The notes: generated by a model not told the origin, from the letters alone. A DNA stretch of 14,805 nt from Deltaproteobacteria bacterium (GCA_019313095.1 JAFDBU010000099.1:1-14805), one strand, 5' to 3'; positions 7,558-14,805 are shown, counted from the stretch's first letter. Translations and numbers: made by a program.

Positions 7558-8490
7558 TTAATATAGCTCTCCGGGTTTGAACCGTAAACCTATTTCAAAA
7601 ATATTCTCGGTTAACTCATCCGGGAACGGAGGCAACGGTGCGGCATCCTTCACAGCTTTTAAAACAAACTGATTGAAGTAGATGTTGTCAGATTTTTTTT
7701 CAAAGAACGTGTCGGTTACTGTACCGTCTCTTCTGATTTTTATAACCAGCACGGCCTCAAGAGCATTATCCCAATTTTGCAGGTCGGGCAAGATCCAGTG
7801 GTCATGAATTTTCTGATAGACTGCCGACAGATACTGTTTCATGTAAAAATCAGGTTCAATGCCTGTCCCCCTGGGGCCGGAGATTCCTTTGGAGCCTGCT
7901 GCGTTGGAGGTTTGTGCTGTTTTCTGTACTGCAGCACCTGTGGTAACCGCAAGATCTGATTTCATGGCATCGGCCAACTTGCTGACCGCATCTTTTGCTG
8001 CCCTGTCAGCTGCCTGCCTGGCCTCCTTCTGGGCGGCGCTCGCTTTAAGCCGCTGGACAACCTGGGACAGCTTGGCTTTGTCAAGCGCCTCCTCTTCCTT
8101 GGTTTTGCCTACCTTAACCTTCTGCTGGAGAGGTTTTAAGGAAACCGGTTCGGTAATGGTCGTCTGCAAATCGGGTGCTGCCTCAGGTTCAGGAGGCCGG
8201 ATGCTGACAGCTGGTTTTTTTACTTCCGGTTCGATTTTCTGGGCCGCAGTTTTTGCAGCAGCTTTTGGGGCAGGGGATGGTTCATGGGATTCTGGTACTT
8301 CAACTGCAGTGAACAGGTTTACCGTGTAGATTTCCGGCAGTCTCGGCTGCCTGTCAAAAAGGCTAGGGGCCAGCATGGCAAGGGCTAGGACAATTACATG
8401 CAGTCCGATCGATATATTAAGGGGTTTTCGCCAATCGGTGGAAAACATGTTGAAAGGATTTATCAAGCCGGGTGCCCCAAGAAGTTTCAT
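7558..8490 (-). CDS. tolA: TolA-like energy transducer with TonB C-terminal fold
   Basis: The 310-residue product has one N-terminal membrane helix (about 25-44) carrying the SxxxH motif (S27, H31) that contacts the TolQR proton channel. A Pro/Ala/Lys-rich periplasmic stretch covers about 65-130, and an Ala/Lys helical region about 135-185. A C-terminal TonB/TolA-like domain lies at about 220-305 (YLSAVYQKIHDHWILP, VLVIKIRRDGTVTD, AVKDAAPLPPFP). TolA spans the periplasm and pulls on TolB/Pal. The start ATG overlaps the tolR stop by 4 bases (ATGA), so translation is coupled. Family-level annotation could equally read 'energy transducer TonB'; the position between tolR and tolB supports TolA. 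Confidence 0.87.
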   Translation of the reverse strand: MKLLGAPGLINPFNMFSTDWRKPLNISIGLHVIVLALAMLAPSLFDRQPRLPEIYTVNLFTAVEVPESHEPSPAPKAAAKTAAQKIEPEVKKPAVSIRPPEPEAAPDLQTTITEPVSLKPLQQKVKVGKTKEEEALDKAKLSQVVQRLKASAAQKEARQAADRAAKDAVSKLADAMKSDLAVTTGAAVQKTAQTSNAAGSKGISGPRGTGIEPDFYMKQYLSAVYQKIHDHWILPDLQNWDNALEAVLVIKIRRDGTVTDTFFEKKSDNIYFNQFVLKAVKDAAPLPPFPDELTENIFEIGLRFKPGELY

Positions 8491-8912
8491 GGATTTGGTT
8501 TCTTGTCGGCCGGCTGGGTTATCATTCCAAGTTTATCAAATCCGGAATCCTTGATGTCCGCCATGACCGAGACAACAAGGCCGTAAGGCACCTGCTTGTC
8601 AGCCTTTAAAAATATGGGCTTTTCATGATCAGCCTTTGATAGGGTACTTAACTGTTGTTTGAGCAGGGTCTGGTCCAGTTTGATGTTGTTAAAATATATC
8701 TGTCCATCCTTTTTGATGGTAACCAGAAGCGGATCTTCTTTCTGACGCAGCGGCTTGGCGGTGGTTTCCGGCAGATCAACATCAACGCCCTGGGTCATCA
8801 TGGGAGCTGTCACCATGAAGATGATAAGTAGTACGAGCATAACGTCAACCAGCGGTGTAACGTTAATCTCGGAAACCAGTCTTTTAGAACCGTTGGTGCT
8901 TCCGAATGCCAT
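8487..8912 (-). CDS. tolR: TolR/ExbD family proton-channel subunit
   Basis: The 141-residue protein has a short cytoplasmic N-terminus, one membrane helix (about 20-40, PLVDVMLVLLIIFMVTAP) and a periplasmic domain with the ExbD/TolR pattern (VDVDLPET, VTIKKDGQIYFN, ADKQVPYG). D23, in NVTPLVD, is the protonatable aspartate needed for proton flow in this family. TolR assembles with a TolQ pentamer to harvest the proton motive force. It is 23 bp downstream of tolQ and overlaps tolA by 4 bp. Confidence 0.92.
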   Translation of the reverse strand: MAFGSTNGSKRLVSEINVTPLVDVMLVLLIIFMVTAPMMTQGVDVDLPETTAKPLRQKEDPLLVTIKKDGQIYFNNIKLDQTLLKQQLSTLSKADHEKPIFLKADKQVPYGLVVSVMADIKDSGFDKLGMITQPADKKPNP

Positions 8913-8935
8913 AGCAGAATAACCTCTTAGCGTAA

Positions 8936-9634
8936 TTAAATTCTTGAAAGAAAGTCCCGTTCAACCAGATTCATGAAATCAGCCGAAAATCCCTGCATAT
9001 TATTTTCTATCTCGGCGAGTTTGTTGGAATAATAATTATAAAATATAACTGAGGGAATCGCGACGGCAAGTCCTGCCGCAGTGGCTACCAGGGCTTCGGA
9101 TATGCCCGGAGCTACCACGGCAAGCGAGGCAGAGCCGCGCATGCCGATGTCCTGAAACGAGGCCATAATACCCCAGACTGTCCCGAAAAGGCCTATGAAA
9201 GGCGTGGCGCTTCCGGTAGTTGCCAGAAAGGACAAATATTTGCCCAGCTGGCCCAGCTCTTTATTCTCCGCTTTGCGCAGGGCTCTTTTCAGGTTATCCA
9301 TGCTGGCCATCTGCATTTCCAGGGTATCCTGGGATTTTTGTTTTGATACACGGCTGCGATTAATTTTCTGCAGTTCATTAAACCCCAGCAGAAAGACAGA
9401 GGCTTCCGGACTTTCCGGTATTTCCTTGGCAGCTTTATATGCGTCGGTAAGGTTCTTGCTCTTCCAGAAGAGGTCCAGAAAAAATTCAGTTTCCGCCAGC
9501 GCCTTCTTATACGCCAAATGTTTCATGATTATTATGGTCCAAGAAACCAGTGAAAAAACAAGAAGGAGAAGCATGACAAACTTCACCATTGGCCCTGCGT
9601 TTATGATCATTTGGAGAATGCTTAAGTCTTGCAC
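8936..9634 (-). CDS. tolQ: TolQ / MotA-ExbB family proton-channel subunit
   Basis: The 232-residue protein has three membrane segments: about 15-37 (MVKFVMLLLLVFSLVSWTII), about 133-155 in the ATTGSATPFIGLFGTVWGIM block typical of ExbB/TolQ, and about 175-197 (ALVATAAGLAVAIPSVIF). It forms the inner-membrane stator with TolR and drives TolA. The start is a GTG at 9634, supported by AAAAGGAA about 9 bases upstream. It is the first gene of the operon, with a promoter candidate at 9740-9767 and a leader of about 100 bases. Confidence 0.93.
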   Translation of the reverse strand: MQDLSILQMIINAGPMVKFVMLLLLVFSLVSWTIIIMKHLAYKKALAETEFFLDLFWKSKNLTDAYKAAKEIPESPEASVFLLGFNELQKINRSRVSKQKSQDTLEMQMASMDNLKRALRKAENKELGQLGKYLSFLATTGSATPFIGLFGTVWGIMASFQDIGMRGSASLAVVAPGISEALVATAAGLAVAIPSVIFYNYYSNKLAEIENNMQGFSADFMNLVERDFLSRI

Positions 9635-9739
9635 GTATTATTTCCTTTTAAGGACAGAGTATAAGTTAGTTGTTATCTAAAGAACAGGGGAGGATAGTTA
9701 CTTTACATTAGAGTTTTCGCTTCAACATAAGTCCGACAT

Positions 9740-9767
9740 ACTATATTGTTTTTTTGCGCCATGTCAA
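9740..9767 (-). promoter_or_regulatory. sigma70-like promoter for the tol operon
   Basis: On the minus strand a perfect TTGACA (9767-9762) is followed after 16 bases by TATAGT (9745-9740, 5/6). Transcription would start near 9733, about 100 bases before the tolQ GTG. It lies in the 214-bp gap after the fabZ-like gene and suggests the tol genes have their own transcription unit. Confidence 0.6.
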
Positions 9768-9848
9768 TAAACCCGATACCAGTATATTAAATAGTTACAT
9801 GTCCTTTTGTAGGTAGTTTTGGGGGCAGACACCTCTCATGAGCCGTTT

Positions 9849-10304
9849 TTATCCCGGGTCTGTATCAGTAACGGCGCAGCCAAAATCCACCTTGACCGCA
9901 ATCCGGTTGTTTACGAAAACCTTTCCCTTAAAAAACCAGACGTTGCCTATATTTTCATCAAGGGTCACATGCATCCTGATAGTATCACCCGGTTTGACCT
10001 CTCTTTTAAACTTCGCTTTCTTTATCCTGGTCAATACCGGTGTATGCTTGCCGGTTTCTCGTTTGGGGTTTGGATGCTGCAGCATTTTGGCCATAAACAG
10101 AGCTCCAGATTGAAAAACAGCTTCACAGAGCAGAACACCGGGCATTATTGGATGATCCGGATAATGACCTTTAAAAAAATCAAGATCTTTGGCAATGTAT
10201 TTTTCCGTCACAATAGTTTCAGAATCAAATGATATGATCGCATCGACCCAGAGGAAAGGAGGCCGGTGCGGGATAGCATTGTAAATCTCTGGATCAAAGT
10301 CCAC
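9849..10304 (-). CDS. FabZ-like 3-hydroxyacyl-ACP dehydratase (hotdog fold)
   Basis: The 151-residue protein has the FabZ pattern: an N-terminal IPHRPPFLWVD (11-21), then FFKGHYPDHPIMPGVLLCEA (43-62). The catalytic pair is H47 and E61, 14 residues apart as in FabZ. It should dehydrate 3-hydroxyacyl-ACP to trans-2-enoyl-ACP in the cytoplasm. The start is a GTG at 10304 that lies inside the last codons of the fabG-like gene (11-bp overlap). The GGAGG ribosome site at 10311-10315 fixes this choice. As the last gene of a cluster with its own KS and ACP, it is more likely a pathway-specific dehydratase than the housekeeping FabZ, which usually sits with lpxD/lpxA. A FabA-like isomerase activity cannot be excluded. 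Confidence 0.85.
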   Translation of the reverse strand: MDFDPEIYNAIPHRPPFLWVDAIISFDSETIVTEKYIAKDLDFFKGHYPDHPIMPGVLLCEAVFQSGALFMAKMLQHPNPKRETGKHTPVLTRIKKAKFKREVKPGDTIRMHVTLDENIGNVWFFKGKVFVNNRIAVKVDFGCAVTDTDPG

Positions 10305-11046
10305 CTGTTACCTCCAGCACCGCTCCGCTGATATATGATGCCTGCTCGCCTGCCAAAAAAAGAACTGCTGCTGCAACCTCATCGGTTCTGCCAAACCGTT
10401 TCATCGGAACCATCTTTTTGTAGTTATCAAGTTGGTCTGCAGTTAACCCTTCGAGCAGATCGGTGTCAATAAAGCCGGGTGAAATGCAGTTGACTGTAAT
10501 TTTACGCTTGGCTGTTTCCTTGGCCAGAGATCGCATCATGCCTATCTGACCGGCTTTGGAGGCCGCATAATTTGCCTGTCCTGCAAAACCCATATGGGCC
10601 ATAGGTGAGGTGATATGAATTATTCTGCCGTATTTCTGCTTCATCATCAACAGAACAGCCTGTTTTGACATATTAAATGTACCTGTCAGGTTTATATCAA
10701 TCACCCGCTGCCAGTTTTCGGCATGCATCATGGCAAGTACTCCGTCCCGCCGGATGCCGGCATTATTTACCAGAATATCTATTGTCTCAAATTTTTGTTC
10801 TATTTCTGTAAAGAACCGGAGTACGGCAGACTCATCGGCTACATCGCAGCGCCTGAGTATAAGCCTGTCTTCCTGAAAGGAGTCATCTTTTTCCCACTCC
10901 TGCATGAATATATCAGCAGCATTATGGTCTGAACTGTAAACACCGATTACAGTAGCGCCGTTCCTGAGAAAGGCTTTGGCAATAGCCTTGCCGATTCCTT
11001 TGGTTGCGCCGGAGATAACAGCTTTTTTTCCTTCAAATTCAGTCAT
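10294..11046 (-). CDS. FabG-like 3-oxoacyl-ACP reductase (SDR family)
   Basis: The 250-residue short-chain dehydrogenase has the cofactor loop SGATKGIG (12-19), the NNAG motif (94-97) and the catalytic tetrad N119, S147, Y160, K164 (YAASK). The C-terminus has ISPGFIDTDL and ends near ISGAVLEVTGGL, typical of FabG. It should reduce 3-oxoacyl-ACP to 3-hydroxyacyl-ACP with NAD(P)H. The start is the ATG at 11046, with AGGAA upstream; an in-frame extension to 11112 would run into the preceding gene and lacks homology. It lies 19 bp after the flavoprotein gene and overlaps the dehydratase, so it is translated as part of the cluster. Housekeeping FabG is the alternative, but the context favours a dedicated enzyme. 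Confidence 0.86.
   Translation of the reverse strand: MTEFEGKKAVISGATKGIGKAIAKAFLRNGATVIGVYSSDHNAADIFMQEWEKDDSFQEDRLILRRCDVADESAVLRFFTEIEQKFETIDILVNNAGIRRDGVLAMMHAENWQRVIDINLTGTFNMSKQAVLLMMKQKYGRIIHITSPMAHMGFAGQANYAASKAGQIGMMRSLAKETAKRKITVNCISPGFIDTDLLEGLTADQLDNYKKMVPMKRFGRTDEVAAAVLFLAGEQASYISGAVLEVTGGL
10311..10315 (-). promoter_or_regulatory. Ribosome binding site of the fabZ-like gene, inside the fabG-like gene
   Basis: GGAGG on the minus strand, 6 bases before the GTG at 10304. It lies within the fabG-like coding sequence and decides the GTG start. Confidence 0.7.
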
Positions 11047-11065
11047 ATATAATTTTCCTGGATGA

Positions 11066-12475
11066 TTATATGGAGCGGATGTACCCATCCACATCGTTTG
11101 CGACAATGACACCGTAATTTATTGCTCCCAGCCATCCGGACATGATTATTCCCACGGAACCGACATGAAAGAGTCCCGGTATTGCTTTGAAAATCGAACG
11201 TGAAATATCCAGGCCTTCAAATTTAGTCCCAAAGGAAGTTCCCTTGGTGTGCAGGGTGTAACGGTGAATGGTTTTCGGAGTCGCAGCTTCCAGCCAGTCA
11301 ATTTTTTGCCGGACATCCGGTATATAACGTTCGAGATCAACAAGGGTTCTGTCTATCATGTCCTGTTTTTCACTCTCATATTCATTTGTATTGAGCCTGT
11401 TCCAGTCATCAAATTTGCCGTTCATGGAGGCAACTACGGTATAGCGGTTATGGTCCGGTCTGGTCTTGGGGTAGTAGAGTGAAAAGGTCCTGCTTCTGGT
11501 ATGCATATCGAGCAATTCATCAGAAGAAAATTTTTCTGCCGTGGAAACAAAAAGAAGATCGCCGATGTCAGCAATTGATTCTTCCTTTTTTATACCGATG
11601 TAAACCTGGCAGCTGGAAGTATTAACCCGAACGGTTTTTACTTTGTCCAGGAATTCAACCGGAAAAAATTCTTTGCCTGCCAGATCATAGATCGTATTGA
11701 GAATGCCGCTGTTAGACACCACACTGTCCGCCTCTATGAACCGGTCGCCCACCAGGACACCCCGGACTTTTCCCGCCTCTATGACAATACGGTCCACCTT
11801 GGAATTCTTGCAGATATTCACCCCATTATCGACCAGTTCTTTTGCCATCATGCCAATGAGATGGTCTGTGCCTCCCCGGAAGGTAAAGACGCCTTTGTTC
11901 ATGAAGTTAGAGAAAACAATGCCGTACGTGATGGCAGGATCATCAAGGGTGGAACCGTTAGCGTAAGTAATAGGCTCCATGAGTAAACGATGGACATCGT
12001 CGCGGCCGGGAAAGAACTTCTCAAAGAGTTCCCTGGTTGACATGCTCTGATCGTCGTAGAAATTCATTGAGGCAACAGTATTGAAAAAATCATTAATTGT
12101 TGCCTGGGATATTTTAAACCTATTTACCAGGATAGAGGTAAAGTCCTGTCGGTCAAATGTTGTGGTAAGAGAGAATTGGGGATTGTCAAAAACGATATTC
12201 TTGAGCTGGACTATGGACTCCATGATATCACGGTTCCAGTATTTACGGCAGGTTTTGACCATGCCGTGAGGAAAACCGTGTAGTGATACATCAAAAATGT
12301 GGCCTTTGCGTTTGAACCAGGTTGCCAAACCGCCAAGTTGATGATGGTGTTCAAGTAAAAGAACAGAGTGCCCGCTTCTGGCCAGTCGGTTTGCCGAGGT
12401 AAGACCGCCGAGGCCTGAACCGATTACCACAACATTATAACGATCATCTGCGCCATTGATAGATTTATGCAGCAT
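11066..12475 (-). CDS. CrtI/CrtISO-like FAD-dependent oxidoreductase, copy 1
   Basis: The 469-residue flavoprotein belongs to the phytoene desaturase / carotenoid isomerase / amine oxidase superfamily. The FAD-binding motif VVVIGSGLGGLTSANRLARS lies at 15-34, followed by the acidic end of beta-2 (LLLEHH) and the QLGGLA loop. A second FAD contact is near the C-terminus (GLFHVGSVGIIMSGWLGAIN). No membrane segment or signal peptide is seen. Because the neighbours are KS, ACP, FabG and FabZ rather than isoprenoid genes, the substrate is probably an acyl-ACP or a derived polyene lipid rather than a carotene; this is inference. It is 31 bp downstream of a second, clearly diverged member of the same family. 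No strong ribosome site precedes the ATG at 12475, so it may depend on coupling to the upstream gene. Confidence 0.83.
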   Translation of the reverse strand: MLHKSINGADDRYNVVVIGSGLGGLTSANRLARSGHSVLLLEHHHQLGGLATWFKRKGHIFDVSLHGFPHGMVKTCRKYWNRDIMESIVQLKNIVFDNPQFSLTTTFDRQDFTSILVNRFKISQATINDFFNTVASMNFYDDQSMSTRELFEKFFPGRDDVHRLLMEPITYANGSTLDDPAITYGIVFSNFMNKGVFTFRGGTDHLIGMMAKELVDNGVNICKNSKVDRIVIEAGKVRGVLVGDRFIEADSVVSNSGILNTIYDLAGKEFFPVEFLDKVKTVRVNTSSCQVYIGIKKEESIADIGDLLFVSTAEKFSSDELLDMHTRSRTFSLYYPKTRPDHNRYTVVASMNGKFDDWNRLNTNEYESEKQDMIDRTLVDLERYIPDVRQKIDWLEAATPKTIHRYTLHTKGTSFGTKFEGLDISRSIFKAIPGLFHVGSVGIIMSGWLGAINYGVIVANDVDGYIRSI

Positions 12476-12506
12476 AACGAGTTTGTCTGGTTTGTTGTAT
12501 AAGCGG

Positions 12507-13928
12507 TTAAATTCTCTGGAGGATGTGTTGGTTCACCACTGTTACACCGCTGAGCATCGAACCGATTATTCCCAGATATCCCTGATCGGTTCCAGCTATA
12601 TAAAGGTTATCAAAGTTTGTCCTGCCGTCTTTTAATTTTAACGGGCAGCCGTAAACAGCTCCCTGGGTGCGGGAAGTATACCTTTCAATAGTTACAGGTG
12701 TAAAGGTGTCTTCATATACAATGTTTTCACTGTAATTCCCAATGATTTTGCCGACCACCTTTTTTGAACGTTCTGTCCAAGCGGTTTTCATAGCTGGATA
12801 AAGGGATTTGTCATCATCGTCACGGGCCTGCCTCCACAGTTCATAATTGGCGAGATGGGTAACCCGCATTTGCAGGGTTTCATCATGTTGGTCTTCCTGA
12901 AAATTTCCCGGGAAGCAGATAACGCCGCTGTTTAAATCAACAGCATCGTCCGGCCGTTGGTAAACGAATTTTTTGTTCAGGTTGTAAAAAATGATGGTAC
13001 GATCCAAGGGAAAATCTTTGCAGGCGGACTTTTCAAAAAAATATATTGATTCCAAAAAACTCAAACGGCCGGACAATTTTTTCGCATCCAGTTTAGAAAA
13101 TCTTGCTGCTGAGTCTGTGGTCGCAAAAAGTTTTTTTGTCTCCGGGACTCCCACCGTGGATATAAGATAATCACATCTGATTTCTTCACCTTTGTTGGTA
13201 ATCACCCCGATAACTTTACCGTCTGACGCGATAACTTCCTTTACTCCGGAGGAAAATTCAATTTCACCGGCAAAATCTTTGTATTGCTGCTGCAGAAGAT
13301 CAAGTAAATCCTTAATTGTTCCTTCAGGCCTGAATAATCCTTCCTGGAAAATTGAGCGAAAAAGAATAACAAACTGGCTCAGATCCATATCATGCTCATC
13401 ATTGCCGCCATAATACATAATGGGGCAGAAAAGCATTTCAACCAGCAGTTTGTCCTGCAGAAAAGATGAAACAAATTCCCGGGCGGATATCTTGGGTCTT
13501 GGAAGAAATGGATCATAACGGTCAAGCTCGGCTATCATTGCTTTAAAATTCCGGGTTGACTCGGGAAAATATTCATCGATCTGGGATAGCAGCAGACTGA
13601 AGTCGTTTGAAAATAATAAAGCTGCTTTTCCGAGAAATAGTATTTCGGAGGTTTGCTGCTGCCGGAATTTCAGAGAACGGCGAGGAATTTTTAACTGACG
13701 CAGCAACCTGTTCAGCGGTGCGTGCTTGTTTTCAGGCGGTGCGTAATTGGTTATAGCATGCAGACCGGTTTCCAACAGTCTGCCTTTACGGAAATAATAG
13801 GAGTTGAGGCCGCCGGCTTTTGTGTGTTTTTCAAGGATGAGTACTTTCTGGCCGAAACGGGCAAATCGGATACCGGCTGCCAAACCTGATAAGCCGCCGC
13901 CAATGATCAATAGTGGGAAATATCTCAC
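12507..13928 (-). CDS. CrtI/CrtISO-like FAD-dependent oxidoreductase, copy 2
   Basis: The 473-residue flavoprotein has an N-terminal FAD motif LLIIGGGLSGLAAGIRFA (6-23), LILEKHTKAGG (30-40) and the C-terminal FAD contact NLYIAGTDQGYLGIIGSMLS. It has the same fold and size as copy 1 but low overall identity by eye, so the pair arose from an old duplication or separate recruitment. It may catalyse desaturation or cis/trans isomerisation of a polyunsaturated chain; no substrate can be assigned from sequence. It starts with GTG at 13928, with AAAGGA just upstream, 9 bp after the ACP stop, so it is co-transcribed with the ACP. Confidence 0.83.
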   Translation of the reverse strand: MRYFPLLIIGGGLSGLAAGIRFARFGQKVLILEKHTKAGGLNSYYFRKGRLLETGLHAITNYAPPENKHAPLNRLLRQLKIPRRSLKFRQQQTSEILFLGKAALLFSNDFSLLLSQIDEYFPESTRNFKAMIAELDRYDPFLPRPKISAREFVSSFLQDKLLVEMLFCPIMYYGGNDEHDMDLSQFVILFRSIFQEGLFRPEGTIKDLLDLLQQQYKDFAGEIEFSSGVKEVIASDGKVIGVITNKGEEIRCDYLISTVGVPETKKLFATTDSAARFSKLDAKKLSGRLSFLESIYFFEKSACKDFPLDRTIIFYNLNKKFVYQRPDDAVDLNSGVICFPGNFQEDQHDETLQMRVTHLANYELWRQARDDDDKSLYPAMKTAWTERSKKVVGKIIGNYSENIVYEDTFTPVTIERYTSRTQGAVYGCPLKLKDGRTNFDNLYIAGTDQGYLGIIGSMLSGVTVVNQHILQRI

Positions 13929-13937
13929 CGTCCTTTA

Positions 13938-14189
13938 TTAAGCAGCTTTCAGGCGGGGCATGAGATAGTTGACGCAACTGTCCAGAGTTGCGAGTTGGGG
14001 GTAATCCTCTTCAGGAATCTGGATCTGATAACGTTTGCGCAGTTCCATAACTATGTCGAGAAAATCCATGGAATCAAGATCAAGCTGATCCCGCAGTGCC
14101 TCACCGGAGTTCAGGTTGTCAAGATCGGCTTCATCATCTATATCCCGGATTATCTCCAAGATTACTTCTCTAATTTCATCTATTGTCAT
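13938..14189 (-). CDS. Acyl carrier protein (cluster-specific)
   Basis: The 83-residue acidic protein has a four-helix ACP pattern. The phosphopantetheine attachment site is S40 in LDLDSMDFLD; helix II continues IVMELRKRYQIQIPEEDYP, and the last helix is CVNYLMPRLKAA. The sequence differs from housekeeping AcpP (which has a GxDSLD site) and resembles ACPs of secondary or specialised fatty-acid systems. It would carry the chain built by the adjacent KS, ketoreductase and dehydratase. A strong AAGGAG ribosome site (14197-14202) and a promoter (14214-14242) precede it, giving high expression potential. Confidence 0.9.
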   Translation of the reverse strand: MTIDEIREVILEIIRDIDDEADLDNLNSGEALRDQLDLDSMDFLDIVMELRKRYQIQIPEEDYPQLATLDSCVNYLMPRLKAA

Positions 14190-14196
14190 TGAATAT

Positions 14197-14202
14197 CTCC
14201 TT
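14197..14202 (-). promoter_or_regulatory. Strong ribosome binding site of the ACP gene
   Basis: AAGGAG on the minus strand, 7 bases before the ACP ATG at 14189. It is the best Shine-Dalgarno sequence in the cluster and fits a high demand for carrier protein. Confidence 0.7.
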
Positions 14203-14213
14203 AAGAATATAAT

Positions 14214-14242
14214 ACTATATATGAATATTTTTTTTCTTTCAA
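14214..14242 (-). promoter_or_regulatory. Internal promoter upstream of the ACP gene
   Basis: On the minus strand TTGAAA (14242-14237) and TATAGT (14219-14214) are 17 bases apart, in an AT-rich 114-bp gap between the KS and ACP genes. The -35 box overlaps a 10-bp palindrome TTCAATTGAA (14238-14247). Transcription would start near 14207, about 18 bases before the ATG. The genes from ACP to the dehydratase could therefore be transcribed without the KS. Confidence 0.5.
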
Positions 14243-14303
14243 TTGAATCTTCAGCTAAATTTATCTCTCGACTAATATCATGCTATTAATGGTCAGTCTG
14301 CGG

Positions 14304-14805
14304 TCATATTTTTCTCACAATAACGACTGAGTTTATGCCCACCATGCCAAATGAATTGTTCAGAATGGTTTTGACCTCTGAAAGCTGGTGCGGTTGGTTG
14401 GCTACCAGGTTGTTTAGTTCGCATGCCGGATCAAGAGAATCCAGGTTGATTGTCGGGTGTACCTGGTTGTCTGTGAATGCCGGCAGATTTCCCGCCAGTT
14501 CAAGGACTCCTGCCGCACCCATGGCATGCCCTATGATGCTTTTGGTATTATTTACATAAGTATTAGGACAATCTGCAAAAAGGTACCTGATAGCATTGCA
14601 TTCTTCTATGTCACCCTGTTTGGTCCCTGTTGCATGGGTGTTTATGATGTGTATGTCCTCCGGCCTCAGGCCCGCCCGTTCAATGGCCAGCTGCATGCAT
14701 TCAGTCTGTCTCGGTCCATAGGGCAGGACAAAATCCCTGGCATCGGAATTCATCGCATATCCCGCCAGTTCTCCATAAATGCGGGCATCTCCGGCCAGGG
14801 CCTTA
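14304..14805 (-). CDS. Beta-ketoacyl-ACP synthase (FabF/KS-like), partial at right edge
   Basis: Only the C-terminal 167 or so residues are inside the window; the frame stays open to base 14804, so the ATG at 14753 is internal. The thiolase-fold C-terminal half is clear. The first active-site histidine is in NTHATGT (codon 14636-14634). The conserved Lys and second histidine are in NTKSIIGHAMGAAG (His codon 14528-14526). The closing NNSFGMVGINSVVIV block is typical of FabF-type KS. The active-site Cys lies outside the window. It condenses malonyl-ACP with an acyl chain on the adjacent ACP. Two KS-like subunits (KS plus chain-length factor) are possible in such clusters, but the two histidines and lysine seen here argue for the catalytic subunit. 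Confidence 0.87.
   Translation of the reverse strand, partial: KALAGDARIYGELAGYAMNSDARDFVLPYGPRQTECMQLAIERAGLRPEDIHIINTHATGTKQGDIEECNAIRYLFADCPNTYVNNTKSIIGHAMGAAGVLELAGNLPAFTDNQVHPTINLDSLDPACELNNLVANQPHQLSEVKTILNNSFGMVGINSVVIVRKI

Noticed and set aside
7859..8329. Open frame of 156 codons on the + strand opposite tolA
   Set aside because: It is the antisense of the Ala/Lys/Pro-rich region of tolA, where such codons leave few stops on the other strand. The product is low-complexity and has no ribosome site.
11047..11112. Upstream start for the fabG-like gene
   Set aside because: The extra 22 residues do not fit the SDR N-terminus and overlap the preceding flavoprotein gene. The ATG at 11046 has a ribosome site and the expected spacing to the cofactor loop.

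Overview
This window most likely comes from a Gram-negative, sulfate-reducer-like member of the Desulfobacterota (former Deltaproteobacteria), possibly Desulfobulbales. The Gram-negative part is firm: there is a Tol envelope operon, a lipoprotein signal and an AmpG-type muropeptide permease. The lineage is an inference from gene style, moderate GC content and the type of fatty-acid-like cluster at the right end. No RNA gene, CRISPR array or recognisable insertion sequence was found.

Left part (1-5078). A large + strand gene enters from the left edge. It encodes the C-terminal half of a DEAD/DEAH helicase of the YprA/MrfA type (helicase motifs V-VI plus a Cys-rich DUF1998 region), fused in the same reading frame to a DEDDy exonuclease domain like YprB/MrfB. 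Convergent to it is a secreted double-SH3b protein (2071-2538, -). Next come a possible very small gene with no normal start codon (2710-2904, -), the rRNA methyltransferase/hemolysin-family gene tlyA (2894-3634, -) and the divergent permease gene ampG (3822-5078, +). The tlyA/ampG divergent spacer holds a perfect 7-bp-arm inverted repeat.

Middle (5087-9634, all -). This is a compact tolQ-tolR-tolA-tolB-cpoB operon driven by a good sigma70-like promoter at about 9740-9767. The pal gene, which normally lies between tolB and cpoB, is missing here. The CpoB-like protein carries a possible lipobox at its N-terminus. The Tol proteins use the proton motive force in the inner membrane to drive outer-membrane constriction and septal peptidoglycan processing at division.

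Right part (9849-14805, all -, running off the right edge). This is a type II fatty-acid/polyketide-like cluster in transcription order: beta-ketoacyl-ACP synthase (partial), acyl carrier protein, two tandem CrtI/CrtISO-like FAD oxidoreductases, a FabG-like ketoreductase and a FabZ-like dehydratase. Catalytic residues are intact in every visible enzyme. Condensation, ketoreduction and dehydration on a dedicated ACP, with no enoyl reductase seen but two desaturase/isomerase-like flavoproteins, suggests a specialised polyunsaturated or otherwise modified acyl chain. The arrangement resembles the gene sets proposed for ladderane lipid biosynthesis in anammox bacteria. This is the most interesting system in the window. 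A strong internal promoter and Shine-Dalgarno sequence sit in front of the ACP gene.
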